DNA of 64,000 nucleotides from Pseudomonas anatoliensis (GTDB lineage Bacteria > Pseudomonadota > Gammaproteobacteria > Pseudomonadales > Pseudomonadaceae): NCBI RefSeq assembly GCF_017976235.1, contig NZ_JACVHC010000001.1, positions 434,001-498,000 on the forward strand, in the 5' to 3' direction. The position numbers and the translations under genes were made by a program. This document shows, piece after piece, positions 24,418 to 32,943 of the stretch (the first letter of the stretch is position 1; each line of letters starts with the position of its first letter). The notes under the pieces are model-generated. The model did not search any database, had not been told where the DNA came from, and was given only the letters and a program-made list of their open reading frames with translations.

Positions 24418-25422
24418 TCATTTTCCGAGCTCTAATCTAATAGCATCCTCGACGCCAACATTTTGTCGGACGAAATGACTTTTTTGTACGCTGTGGTTTT
24501 TTGGGATGAAGTCCCATGGGTTAGAGGCACCCACCAGCTCGTTTTTTCTGTAAACCCCCGTGGAATTTGTATCTACATGCACAAGCGCGCCGTTTGCTTT
24601 AAGCGCTGCGTGTTCGGTGAAGGGGGTGACCTCATTTGAAATAAGGATGTGCAAATCAAGACCATCAGGTGCTTCGGATTTCAGTAAACCGTGTTCATGT
24701 TCCACACAAATTTCAACACCTATGGTCAGCCCTTTGAACTCAAAAACCGCCTTTGGATCGCTCATCGGGAAAAAACCCGCCTCCGACCCTTCACCGATAA
24801 GGTCGAGGCTGCCTTGTTCTCCGTAGGCTTCAAACTTTTTTCGTCTGATTTTTATTATTGTTCCTGCAAGATAAATGGGGGCAATGTTGTAGCACGGTCG
24901 AAGTAACTGTTCGCCTTGTTTTTTTAAATATGAATGCGTCACGTCCAGTTCTTTCTGTAAGGCAATATTCTGCATTGTGGCGTTATGACCGGCGTCATTT
25001 GTCTTGGTTAGCATGTCGTGGGTGTATAGAATGTCTTTTTCCAGATCCCCTGATTTGACAGGGTTAAGACCGAACACGGTAATGCTGCCTGGGATAATCA
25101 ACCAGTCAGGTCTGCTCCGACTGATCAAGGTTAGTTGTTGGAGTATGGGTATTACTTCGTGCATTTCATTGAAAAACCTTCCGTCTGTCGGTCTGGCGAT
25201 TTTTTTTCCATGCTGTCGTGCAAGGAAATGCTCTGGACATATCGCTATTTTGACATCTGGAGCCGGCAGACTTTCGGAAGTGATACTGACTTCGGCGTTT
25301 TTGATCATCTCCTCAATTTGCTGAACACGTATTTCCGGTTGCGCGTAAGAGTCGGCCGGGAGGGTGTTGCCCTGTTTTCGAAAGGGATGGCGTTGCATGA
25401 GAGCAAAATAGCAGCTGGTCAT
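24418..25422 (-). CDS. Nitrilase-superfamily-like protein in the T6SS locus, candidate cargo
   Basis: A 334-residue protein not known as a T6SS core part. I see a plausible Glu-Lys-Cys triad of carbon-nitrogen hydrolases: Glu64 in IAICPEHFLARQ, Lys195/196 in AGTIIKIRRKKFEAYG and Cys239 in LTIGVEICVEHEHGLL. Strand blocks DWLIIPGSITVFG and LDLHILISNEVTPF also fit. The gap between Glu and Lys is longer than usual, so there is an inserted segment (about 120-175). No signal peptide. AGGAGA precedes ATG 25422. The gene looks more AT-rich than its neighbours, suggesting separate acquisition. It could be an effector, an immunity protein or a metabolic passenger; none is proven. Confidence 0.62.
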   Translation of the reverse strand: MTSCYFALMQRHPFRKQGNTLPADSYAQPEIRVQQIEEMIKNAEVSITSESLPAPDVKIAICPEHFLARQHGKKIARPTDGRFFNEMHEVIPILQQLTLISRSRPDWLIIPGSITVFGLNPVKSGDLEKDILYTHDMLTKTNDAGHNATMQNIALQKELDVTHSYLKKQGEQLLRPCYNIAPIYLAGTIIKIRRKKFEAYGEQGSLDLIGEGSEAGFFPMSDPKAVFEFKGLTIGVEICVEHEHGLLKSEAPDGLDLHILISNEVTPFTEHAALKANGALVHVDTNSTGVYRKNELVGASNPWDFIPKNHSVQKSHFVRQNVGVEDAIRLELGK

Positions 25423-25518
25423 TTTTGTCTCCTGTTGTCCAGGGAGAAATAGGCGGGGAAAAAATCGGGGCACGCGGTGGTACGCGTGTTCTGCCTTGAT
25501 TCGCCAGAGGCTCCGTCG

Positions 25519-26412
25519 TTAAAAGAACGTGTCATGATCGTCACCGCTTGCGTAACCTCCCTCAAAGTCGTCGGCACCATCCTCGGCCGGGGCGGTTTGT
25601 TCGGCGATGGTCGTGACGATCTCAATCAAATTCTCCTCCGTGAAGAAAAACCGTCCTGCCGTAAAGGCTGCCTGATACTGAATTTTGGCCTGCCGATACT
25701 GTTCCGCCGTTGGATCCGCCCCGCGATTGCTTTGTGCCCACGAGCCATAAGGGTTTTTCGGCTTGGCACGTCCTAGTGTTCCTTTCGTCGATTGGGTGAA
25801 TAGCAATCGCGACAGAGTGGGAATGGTCTCGTTGAAGATATGATCGAGATCGTCTTTGTATGTTCTATTGATTCCCTTCAGCAGTTTCTCCGAGTGGCCT
25901 ACTGCAACAGTCTTTACCTCGGTACCGGGCACTAGAGCCTGCACGTTTCTTTTGACTTGGTACAGGCTGGCTCCGCTGTCCGTGAAATCGAACACAACAA
26001 TGGGCTTATCTTTCGGCAGGGTGGGAAGTTTTCCGTTCAGATAGGTGGTGAATGCCAGTGAGGGAGTCGCACCGATGGCAATAGAGCTGACATTCACTGC
26101 TTTTACGGTGACGCCTTTTTGTTTCATTCGCCACTTGACCAGTTTTGGGCTGGCGCCCAAGGAAAGGAAACCTGATCCAGGGTATTTCGCAATCAATTGA
26201 TCGCACACCACTTCCACGTCCTTAAGTAGTGGGTCGCTGCGAACTTTTATGAGTGGCTTTATCTGATCCAGTGCAGCTTTATCATCTTTGTCAAACCAGA
26301 CCGGGAAACAATAGCCGGTGAAGTAGATATTTTCACTGATGTAATCCTCGTTTTTATCGGAGGTAATCTGGATGTCGTTTGTCGCACGGCTAAAAACAAT
26401 ATATTTGGCCAA
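25519..26412 (-). CDS. Unknown protein with a phosphoribosyltransferase-like loop, T6SS locus
   Basis: A 297-residue protein if translated from TTG 26412, which has a perfect AAGGAG eight bases upstream and begins directly with a strand (MAKYIVFSRATND). ATG 26445 would add 11 residues. Residues 137-150 (KPIVVFDFTDSGASLY) look like the PRPP-binding loop of phosphoribosyltransferases: hydrophobic strand, acidic residues, Ser-Gly-Ala-Ser. An earlier GSGFLSLGASPKLVKWRMKQ could be the strand before the flexible loop. The C-terminus is acidic (EDGADDFEGGYASGDDHDTF). It sits between clpV and the nitrilase-like gene and looks more AT-rich than them. Fold assignment is tentative and the role unknown. 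Confidence 0.6.
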   Translation of the reverse strand: MAKYIVFSRATNDIQITSDKNEDYISENIYFTGYCFPVWFDKDDKAALDQIKPLIKVRSDPLLKDVEVVCDQLIAKYPGSGFLSLGASPKLVKWRMKQKGVTVKAVNVSSIAIGATPSLAFTTYLNGKLPTLPKDKPIVVFDFTDSGASLYQVKRNVQALVPGTEVKTVAVGHSEKLLKGINRTYKDDLDHIFNETIPTLSRLLFTQSTKGTLGRAKPKNPYGSWAQSNRGADPTAEQYRQAKIQYQAAFTAGRFFFTEENLIEIVTTIAEQTAPAEDGADDFEGGYASGDDHDTFF

Positions 26413-26454
26413 TTGAGCTGCTCCTTCTTTACCGACTATCCTCATTTGCAGGGA

Positions 26455-28995
26455 TCACTCCAACACCCACTCCGCCAACTTCCCCGTCACCTGCGTCATC
26501 AACACATTCTCGACATCCCGAGCACCCGCCGCGCTGCATTTGGCGAGCACCGCTTTAACAATCCCTGAATCAAACTCGAACTGCTTGCCCGTCGCCGCTT
26601 TGTACCGACCACGCAACTTCTCAAGCTTGGCCAACACAATCCCTTCCAGCGTCGCCTCATCCAGTGGTCGATACGCAACCACAGTCATGCGCGCCAGAAA
26701 CGCCGGGCGGAAGGTTTTCAGCAGGACTTTATGCAGCGCCTCGTTGAAGGCGTCAGAGCCGAGTTGCGCTACTGCCGTTTCGAGCAACAGTTCGGCACCG
26801 ACATTGCTGGTGGCCAGCATCACGGTGTTCTTGAAATCCACCACCAACCCGGTGCCGTCCTCCATCAAACCCTTGTCGAACACGTTGTAAAACGCCTCCA
26901 GCACATCCGGATGGGCCTTTTCGATTTCATCCAGCAACACCACTGAATAGGGTTTGCGCCGCACCGCTTCAGTCAGCACGCCGCCACTGCCATACCCGAC
27001 ATAACCGGGCGGGGCACCTTTGAGTTGGCTGACGGTGTGCGCCTCCTGATACTCGGAAAGGTTGATGCTGATCAGGTTGCGTTCGCCGCCATACAAAGCG
27101 TCGGCCAACGCATAGGCGGTTTCGGTTTTGCCGACGCCGGTAGGGCCTACCAGCAGAAATACGCCGACCGGTTTTTGCGGATCGGTCAGCCCGGCGCGAT
27201 AGGCCTGCAAGCGCTGGGCGATGGTATTCAGCGCGGTGCTCTGACCCATGACGCGTTGGCCCATGCGCTGGCCGAGGGTGCGTACCGCGTGGGCTTCGTC
27301 GGCGAGCATTTTGCCGACGGGAATGCCGGTCCAGCCAGCAATCACGGCGGCGACGGTTTTGCTGTCGACTTGCTCGGGCACCAGCGGATCGTCCTGCCGA
27401 ATCGCGTCCAGTCCGGCTTCAAGTCGTAGCAATTCAGCGGCCAGATGATCGATGCGGCTGTCGGTGGCTTCATCAGGTTTGTCGCTGTCGGCGCGTTCGC
27501 TCAACGCCAGCAATTCCCGGCGCGTATCGAGAAGCTCGCGCACGGCCACGCGTTCTTCGCTCCAGCGGGTTTCCAGTTCGCGGATGGCTTGCACGTTACT
27601 GGCTGATTCGGTTTCCAGCAGGGTGATGCGCTCGCGGTGATCGAGGCCGGTGGCCTGTTCGCGGCGCAGACGATCGGCTTCATCCTTGAGGCTGTTCTGC
27701 CGATGGCGCAGGCTTTCCAGCGGTGGCGGCACGTCATGCTGGCCGAGGGCGACGCGGGCACACGCGGTATCCAGCACGCTGATGGCTTTGTCCGGCAACT
27801 GACGACCGGAGATGTAGCGGTGCGACAGTTTCACTGCTTCATGGATCGCCGCGTCGAGCACTTGCACGCCGTGATGCTGTTCAAGTTTGGCGGCCACACC
27901 ACGGAGCATTTCCACGGCGGTGATTTCGTCCGGCTCCTCTACCTGCACAAGCTGAAAGCGACGGGCGAGGGCAGGGTCCTTCTCGAAATATTTTTTGTAC
28001 TCCATCCAGGTTGTTGCGGCGAGGGTGCGCAACTCGCCACGGGCCAGCGCGGGTTTGAGCAGGTTCGCTGCATCGCTGCCGCCCTCGGCCCCACCCGCGC
28101 CGATCAGCGTGTGGGCCTCATCAATGAACAGGATGATCGGTTTGTCGGCGTTACGCACCGCGTCGATCACACCTTTGAGCCGTTGTTCGAACTCGCCTTT
28201 GACCCCGGCGCCGGCCTGTAACAAGCCAAGGTCGAGCACGCGCAAACTGACTTCCTGTAACGACGGCGGCACATCACCGGCGGCGATGCGCAGGGCCAGG
28301 CCTTCGACCACGGCGGTTTTGCCCACGCCCGGTGCGCCGACCAGAATCGGATTGTTCTGGCGGCGGCGCAGAAGAATGTCGATGCACTGACGAATCTCGC
28401 CGTCACGCCCCACAATCGGGTCGATGCGCCCGGCGTGAGCGTCGGCGGTCAGGTCTTGCGTGTATTGATCGAGCACAGAATCCTGCCGTGGCGCAGGGTG
28501 TCCAGAAGCCATGGAACGCGGGCCGACGTGCTCACGAGAGTTTTCCGTCCACTCCAGCAGATTCGCACGCAGCGCTTCCTTGGGAATGCGCAGCAACGAC
28601 GACGCGCTGTTGAGCAACAAACTGCGGCGTTCTTCGCGATCGATCAGCGCCAGCAACAGCAGGCCGGAGCGAATGCTGTCGAGCCCCAACACGCTGGCCT
28701 GCACCACGGCATCTTCCAGTAAACCCAGCGTATGGGAAGACAGCGCCGGGGTGCGTGTGCTGCCGGATTTGAACAGCTCCAGCGCCTTGTTGATTTCCGC
28801 CGTCAGCGCATCACGTTCCAGACCGAAACGCGGCAACAGAAAAGCAAAGTCACCGCCCTCGATGTCGAGCAGTTCCAGCAGCAGGTGCTCTATCTCGACA
28901 TAGTGATGCCCCCGTTGCAGGCAGCGTTGCGCGGCGCGTTCGAGGGCGCGGCGGTTGTCCGGGTTGAGGCGCCCGATCAGGCTGGCCAGTTCCAT
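26455..28995 (-). CDS. tssH: ClpV / TssH, T6SS sheath-disassembly AAA+ ATPase
   Basis: An 846-residue class-1 AAA+ unfoldase that recycles contracted TssB/TssC sheaths. An N domain (1-150, ALERAAQRCLQRGHHYVEIE) is followed by the first ATPase with Walker A GAPGVGKT (220-227) and Walker B ILFIDEAHTLIG, a coiled-coil middle region (LDHRERITLLETES), and the second ATPase with Walker A GPTGVGKTETAYALA and Walker B VVLLDEIEKAHPDVLE. It starts just after the tssG stop, so the operon is tight. Length and domain order fit the family fully. Confidence 0.95.
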   Translation of the reverse strand: MELASLIGRLNPDNRRALERAAQRCLQRGHHYVEIEHLLLELLDIEGGDFAFLLPRFGLERDALTAEINKALELFKSGSTRTPALSSHTLGLLEDAVVQASVLGLDSIRSGLLLLALIDREERRSLLLNSASSLLRIPKEALRANLLEWTENSREHVGPRSMASGHPAPRQDSVLDQYTQDLTADAHAGRIDPIVGRDGEIRQCIDILLRRRQNNPILVGAPGVGKTAVVEGLALRIAAGDVPPSLQEVSLRVLDLGLLQAGAGVKGEFEQRLKGVIDAVRNADKPIILFIDEAHTLIGAGGAEGGSDAANLLKPALARGELRTLAATTWMEYKKYFEKDPALARRFQLVQVEEPDEITAVEMLRGVAAKLEQHHGVQVLDAAIHEAVKLSHRYISGRQLPDKAISVLDTACARVALGQHDVPPPLESLRHRQNSLKDEADRLRREQATGLDHRERITLLETESASNVQAIRELETRWSEERVAVRELLDTRRELLALSERADSDKPDEATDSRIDHLAAELLRLEAGLDAIRQDDPLVPEQVDSKTVAAVIAGWTGIPVGKMLADEAHAVRTLGQRMGQRVMGQSTALNTIAQRLQAYRAGLTDPQKPVGVFLLVGPTGVGKTETAYALADALYGGERNLISINLSEYQEAHTVSQLKGAPPGYVGYGSGGVLTEAVRRKPYSVVLLDEIEKAHPDVLEAFYNVFDKGLMEDGTGLVVDFKNTVMLATSNVGAELLLETAVAQLGSDAFNEALHKVLLKTFRPAFLARMTVVAYRPLDEATLEGIVLAKLEKLRGRYKAATGKQFEFDSGIVKAVLAKCSAAGARDVENVLMTQVTGKLAEWVLE

Positions 28996-28996
28996 T

Positions 28997-30022
28997 TCAG
29001 GTGATCTCCAGCTGACGTAGGCGGGTTTCGATGCGTTGCACAGCGAGACTGGCCTGGCGTTGCAAACCGCCGTTCCAGCTCAGTTGCACTGGAGCCTGGC
29101 GCACGAGTTTCATTGGCCCGGCGCCGCGTATCAGCAGCACCAGGGTCACGTCCAGATCCGGACCGAAATACAGCGCCGCGAGACTGGCCAGCGCCGGATG
29201 GGTTTCACCGTCCGGCAAAAAACGCCCGGCCTGCGCCGAGGGCAACGGCCCGAGGGTCAGACGAATACCGGCGTGTTCATCCCAGACGCGTGTCCCGGCG
29301 ACGGCCGTGCGACCGAGTTGCAGATTGCGGCCACCGGGCTTCATCAGACTGCGACTGGCCAGTGGAATCTCGCGCCACGCCCCTTCATAAGCGCTCAACT
29401 CGACCGGAACGCCGAACTGCTCACGCACAATCGCGGCGAACCCGGCGAGTGACCGGCGACCATCGGCAAACAACGCGGTGCAGGCCAACACCGCGCAATC
29501 GGGAATGGCCTGACGCTCCTGCAAGGATTTGGGCAGCAACCCGGTCAGTGCGCGCAGTTGCGCCTGCACCGGCGAGGTGCCAGGCGTAACAAAGCCGAGG
29601 GCGATGCGGTGTTTGCGCATCACCTTGTACAGCAGGCTGAGCAGGCGATGCTGGAACAGATCGAGGAACGCGGCCGGCGCATGATCTTTGGCCCGCGCCC
29701 GTTGTTGCAGCCATTCCTGATAGGCGTAGGGCAGGGGACCGTCGGGGCCGCCGAGGCCGAAGATCGGTGTGTCGAGGGTCAACGGTTCGCCGGGCTCTTC
29801 GCGCAGGTTTTCGATCTGGCTGGCGGCGAACAACGGCGTCAGCGGCCCGCGCAACTTCAGCGCTTCGGCTTGCGGCGCGGTACCGCTGCCGAGGGAGGCG
29901 GCTTGTGGCTGCTCGCGCTCCAGCAGCAGCAACGCCTGCAACCACTCGAACGCCTGCGGATCGCGGCGCAGTCGCTGGCTCAACGTCAGAGCGACAGCGG
30001 CATGCCGGCTTGGGGTTGCCAT
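28997..30022 (-). CDS. tssG: TssG, T6SS baseplate component
   Basis: A 341-residue baseplate wedge protein of the ImpH/VasB family. Typical blocks are FEWLQALLLLEREQ near the N-terminus, LDTPIFGLGGPDGPLPYAYQ, FLDLFQHRLLSLLYKVMRKH and the C-terminal LTLVLLI-like strand (DLDVTLVLLIRGAGPMKL). TssG works with TssF, TssE and TssK under the sheath. Its start overlaps the end of tssF by 37 bases, which suggests coupled translation. No membrane segments, as expected for a cytosolic protein. Confidence 0.92.
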   Translation of the reverse strand: MATPSRHAAVALTLSQRLRRDPQAFEWLQALLLLEREQPQAASLGSGTAPQAEALKLRGPLTPLFAASQIENLREEPGEPLTLDTPIFGLGGPDGPLPYAYQEWLQQRARAKDHAPAAFLDLFQHRLLSLLYKVMRKHRIALGFVTPGTSPVQAQLRALTGLLPKSLQERQAIPDCAVLACTALFADGRRSLAGFAAIVREQFGVPVELSAYEGAWREIPLASRSLMKPGGRNLQLGRTAVAGTRVWDEHAGIRLTLGPLPSAQAGRFLPDGETHPALASLAALYFGPDLDVTLVLLIRGAGPMKLVRQAPVQLSWNGGLQRQASLAVQRIETRLRQLEIT

Positions 30023-31779
30023 GCCTTGACCTCCTTGTCGTCCTGCATCAATACCGTGCGCACAAAGCGATTGGCAGTGGCGTACACCGAAAAGAACTGT
30101 GCGAGCACCGCTGAAAACAACACTGCGCTGCTGCCGACAAAATGCTGCGGATCAAGCTGCAGTTGCACCTCCAGACCATTGCGCCAACCGCGCCAGGCAT
30201 CCGCGCCGACATGGCCGATTACCCGCTCGCAACCCAGGCTCGACAGACCTTCGATCTGGCGTATGGCGCTGGTCTCATCTCGCAAATTATGCAGGTGCAG
30301 AATCTCTTTCAGCGCATCGAGCGCCTGCGGGCCTTCGACCAGTGACAAGTGATTGAGGGTCAGTTGCGAAACCAGCCGCCAACGCGAATCGCCGTCCAGT
30401 CGCGGCATGCTCTGCGGGCTCGGCGGGTTGCGCAGGCGCGCCCACGCCACCGGGCCGGGGCGCTCGAAACCCAACGGCGTGCCGGCTTGCAAACTCTGTG
30501 CGAGGTGACGGTTGGTGCAAAGCAACTCGGCGGTGAGGCTGTAATCGGGCAGATTGGTTTGCGGTTCAAAACGGGTGTCGACCACGCTCACCAGCAGGTC
30601 ACTGCCGAGGCGGTTCGGGGTCATGCCGCTGACCCGGCGAGCATGCCAATAACGTTGTTGATCGCCGCCGCTGTGCTGACTGCCGTAATAGGCCGGCAGT
30701 CGTTGTACGCCAGCGCGGGAACTGGCGCGCATGCCGCGAATACTGTGGATCTCGACGCTGTTTTCGCGGTGGCTGTCGGCAATCAAACGGTACTCGCTGC
30801 GGGTGCCGTCCGGGCGCAGCGGCTCGGAGGTACGCGGGAACAGATTGATCACCGGCGCGCAGCCGAGGGCGATATCACTGGCCTGCAAATGCAGGCGACT
30901 GGTCGGCGCACGGTCGAAAACGATGTACAGATAAAGCGTCTGACTGTCACTGGCGACGCCGCTCAACGGCAGGTCGAAGAAATGGAATTTGTCCGGGAAG
31001 GCGAAGTATTCGGCCAGCAGACGCATGCCCGGATGCACGCCGTCTTCATCGGGCAGCATGACTTCGTCATCGCTGAAACCAACGATTTTCGGCAAGCCTT
31101 TCAGCGCAGTCGGGACACTGCCGGGCGACCCTGCCAGCACTTGGACCGCCCGGGCGCCGAGCAAGTCATACAGGCAGGCATTGACCACGGGCGAAGCCGC
31201 AAGGTGGATCCGCAGTTGCTCGATACCCAGCGCTGACCACTGGCTTTCACCCAGGCAACGCAAACTCAGGCGCAGCGCCGAACGCGACTGCGCGACACCG
31301 GTCAGCGCCTGGGCTTCGTCGCTGCCCAGCAGCAGCGCTTCGCTCACTTCAATGGGCCACAGACACGCGGCGGCCGTGGTCCGAAAATGGATGCTCTCGC
31401 CTTTGCTGGTGGTCACGAACAACGGCGTATCGCGGGGCAGGGGATAGCCGTCGTCGAGATTGCCTTTGCCTGGGTCTGGTTCGAACTGAACGATTGCGCA
31501 GGAGGGCAATGGGCGCATGGCCAACGGGTAGAGCTGTTCAAGCAGCGCATCGCTGAATTCGGCGTAATCGTCATCCAGCCTTCGTTGCAGCCGCGCCGCG
31601 AGCAACGCAAAACCTTCGAGCAAGCGTTCGACATGCGGGTCGGGGCATTCGCCGGGGGACAGTTGCAGACGTCGGGCGACTTTCGGGTAGCGCTCGGCAA
31701 ACTGGCTGCCGGCGTGGCGCAGCCAAGTCAGTTCGCGCTGATAGTAGTCGAGCAGTTGCGGGTCAATCGAGTCGCTCAT
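29986..31779 (-). CDS. tssF: TssF, T6SS baseplate component
   Basis: A 597-residue baseplate wedge protein of the ImpG/VasA family. The N-terminus MSDSIDPQLLDYYQRELTWL with FAERYPKVARRLQLSPGECP and PHVERLLEGFALLAARLQRR is characteristic. Later blocks are FALRYGS-like HSIRGMRASSRAG and the C-terminal VQLQLDPQHFVGSSAVLFSA with LAQFFSVYATANRF. I chose ATG 31779, which has a GGAGGTG ribosome site; it overlaps the end of tssE by 17 bases. It is the centre of the leftward core operon. Confidence 0.93.
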   Translation of the reverse strand: MSDSIDPQLLDYYQRELTWLRHAGSQFAERYPKVARRLQLSPGECPDPHVERLLEGFALLAARLQRRLDDDYAEFSDALLEQLYPLAMRPLPSCAIVQFEPDPGKGNLDDGYPLPRDTPLFVTTSKGESIHFRTTAAACLWPIEVSEALLLGSDEAQALTGVAQSRSALRLSLRCLGESQWSALGIEQLRIHLAASPVVNACLYDLLGARAVQVLAGSPGSVPTALKGLPKIVGFSDDEVMLPDEDGVHPGMRLLAEYFAFPDKFHFFDLPLSGVASDSQTLYLYIVFDRAPTSRLHLQASDIALGCAPVINLFPRTSEPLRPDGTRSEYRLIADSHRENSVEIHSIRGMRASSRAGVQRLPAYYGSQHSGGDQQRYWHARRVSGMTPNRLGSDLLVSVVDTRFEPQTNLPDYSLTAELLCTNRHLAQSLQAGTPLGFERPGPVAWARLRNPPSPQSMPRLDGDSRWRLVSQLTLNHLSLVEGPQALDALKEILHLHNLRDETSAIRQIEGLSSLGCERVIGHVGADAWRGWRNGLEVQLQLDPQHFVGSSAVLFSAVLAQFFSVYATANRFVRTVLMQDDKEVKAWQPQAGMPLSL

Positions 31780-32206
31780 GGCGCACCTCCAGCCCTTGGC
31801 CGCCGGGTTCGATGACAAACGCCACCGGCCAGTGTTGCTCGCCGCTGCGCAGCTCGCCGAGCAAGCGAATGCTCATTAGCTGTGGGTGCGCGGGCAGAGG
31901 ATTGACCTGAACCTCGGCCAGTTTCAGGCGTGGTTCAAAGTAAGTAATGGCTTCGCGGATGTCCCGCGCCAGGCGTCGACGGTCATCGCTGCGCTGCTGT
32001 TGCAGGGCGCTCCAGTCGGCGATGCCGTAGTCGATCACGCTGGGTGGGTTGGTCAGCGTGCGCGGGCCACGGCGAGTGTTGAACAGGCGCCCGAGCTCGG
32101 CGTGTACCGAGTCGAGCAAGTCCTGGCGATCAAATTCCCGCGTGTCGTCGGCCTCGCTGGAGGCGAGGCGTTCGAACAGCGGAGCGAGTATGCCGGTGCC
32201 TGCCAT
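31763..32206 (-). CDS. tssE: TssE, T6SS gp25-like baseplate protein
   Basis: A 147-residue lysozyme-like gp25 homologue that starts sheath assembly on the baseplate. Recognisable blocks are LLDSVHAELGRLFNTRRG, TNPPSVIDYGIADW and the helix DIREAITYFEPRLKLAEVQV. It lies 15 bp downstream of hcp and overlaps tssF at its end. Length matches the family. Confidence 0.92.
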   Translation of the reverse strand: MAGTGILAPLFERLASSEADDTREFDRQDLLDSVHAELGRLFNTRRGPRTLTNPPSVIDYGIADWSALQQQRSDDRRRLARDIREAITYFEPRLKLAEVQVNPLPAHPQLMSIRLLGELRSGEQHWPVAFVIEPGGQGLEVRHERLD

Positions 32207-32221
32207 GGCCGCGATGCCGGG

Positions 32222-32719
32222 TTAGCTGACAAGCTTGTTGGCGGCCATGTCCCACGTCGACGCGGCGGTGCCTTCCTTGGTGCCATCGTCTTTCTGCGCG
32301 GTGAGCTCCCATTTGATTTTGGTGAAGTTCAGCGACACGGTTTCTACCGGTTTGCCACCGGTGCCGCCGCTGACACTGACGTTCGACAGCACCACGTTGG
32401 TCAGGGTGTAGACGATAAAGGGCATCAACTGCCCGCTGCCTTCGGCGGCGTTGCGACCGATGGTGATGATGGCTTCGGGAATCGGTTTGCCGGCGCAGCA
32501 ATATTCGTTGAGAGAGGGCGTCGAGCTGTCGACGAACTTGGTTACGGTGAACTCGCCGATGTGCGGTTTGCCGGAGGTTCGCTCCGAGTTGCTGACGTCG
32601 TTGGTCACCTGCATCGCCACGTTATGGCTGTAGGACATGACTTCGATCTTGTCGGCAAAACCCTCGAGCAGGCTATCGCCTTTGATGTCGCCGCCGAGGT
32701 CGAGAATGATTGCATCCAT
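32222..32719 (-). CDS. hcp: Hcp / TssD, T6SS tail-tube protein
   Basis: A 165-residue Hcp whose hexameric rings form the inner tube. The start MDAIILDLGGDIKGDSLLEG and blocks KIEVMSYSHNVAMQ, GKPHIGEFTVTKFVDSSTP and VSLNFTKIKWEL are those of the family. There is no C-terminal effector extension. A palindromic repeat pair separates it from tssC upstream, where a partial transcript end could raise or lower its level relative to the sheath genes. Confidence 0.94.
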   Translation of the reverse strand: MDAIILDLGGDIKGDSLLEGFADKIEVMSYSHNVAMQVTNDVSNSERTSGKPHIGEFTVTKFVDSSTPSLNEYCCAGKPIPEAIITIGRNAAEGSGQLMPFIVYTLTNVVLSNVSVSGGTGGKPVETVSLNFTKIKWELTAQKDDGTKEGTAASTWDMAANKLVS

Positions 32720-32779
32720 CGCTTGAAACTCCTGAAAAATTCAAATTGGGCAAATGGGTCAGTGCGTGGAGCGCGGACC

Positions 32780-32876
32780 CTGTGGTGAGGGGATTTATCC
32801 CCGATGGGCTGCGCAACCACCCCAAAAAAACAGGGCCGCTGCGCGCCCCATCGGGGATAAATCCCCTCGCCACAGG
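32780..32876. repeat. GGGGATTTATCCCC-type repeat pair inside the T6SS operon
   Basis: Facing palindromes TGTGGTGAGGGGATTTATCC and GGGGATAAATCCCCTCGCCA sit in the 224-bp gap between tssC and hcp. It is the only large gap in the leftward core operon. Confidence 0.85.
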
Positions 32877-32943
32877 TAATTCAGTGGGCCTGTGAGAGGG
32901 GGCTCCCCCAGAGCTCAGTTTTTGCCATTCAATATCACCGCGG

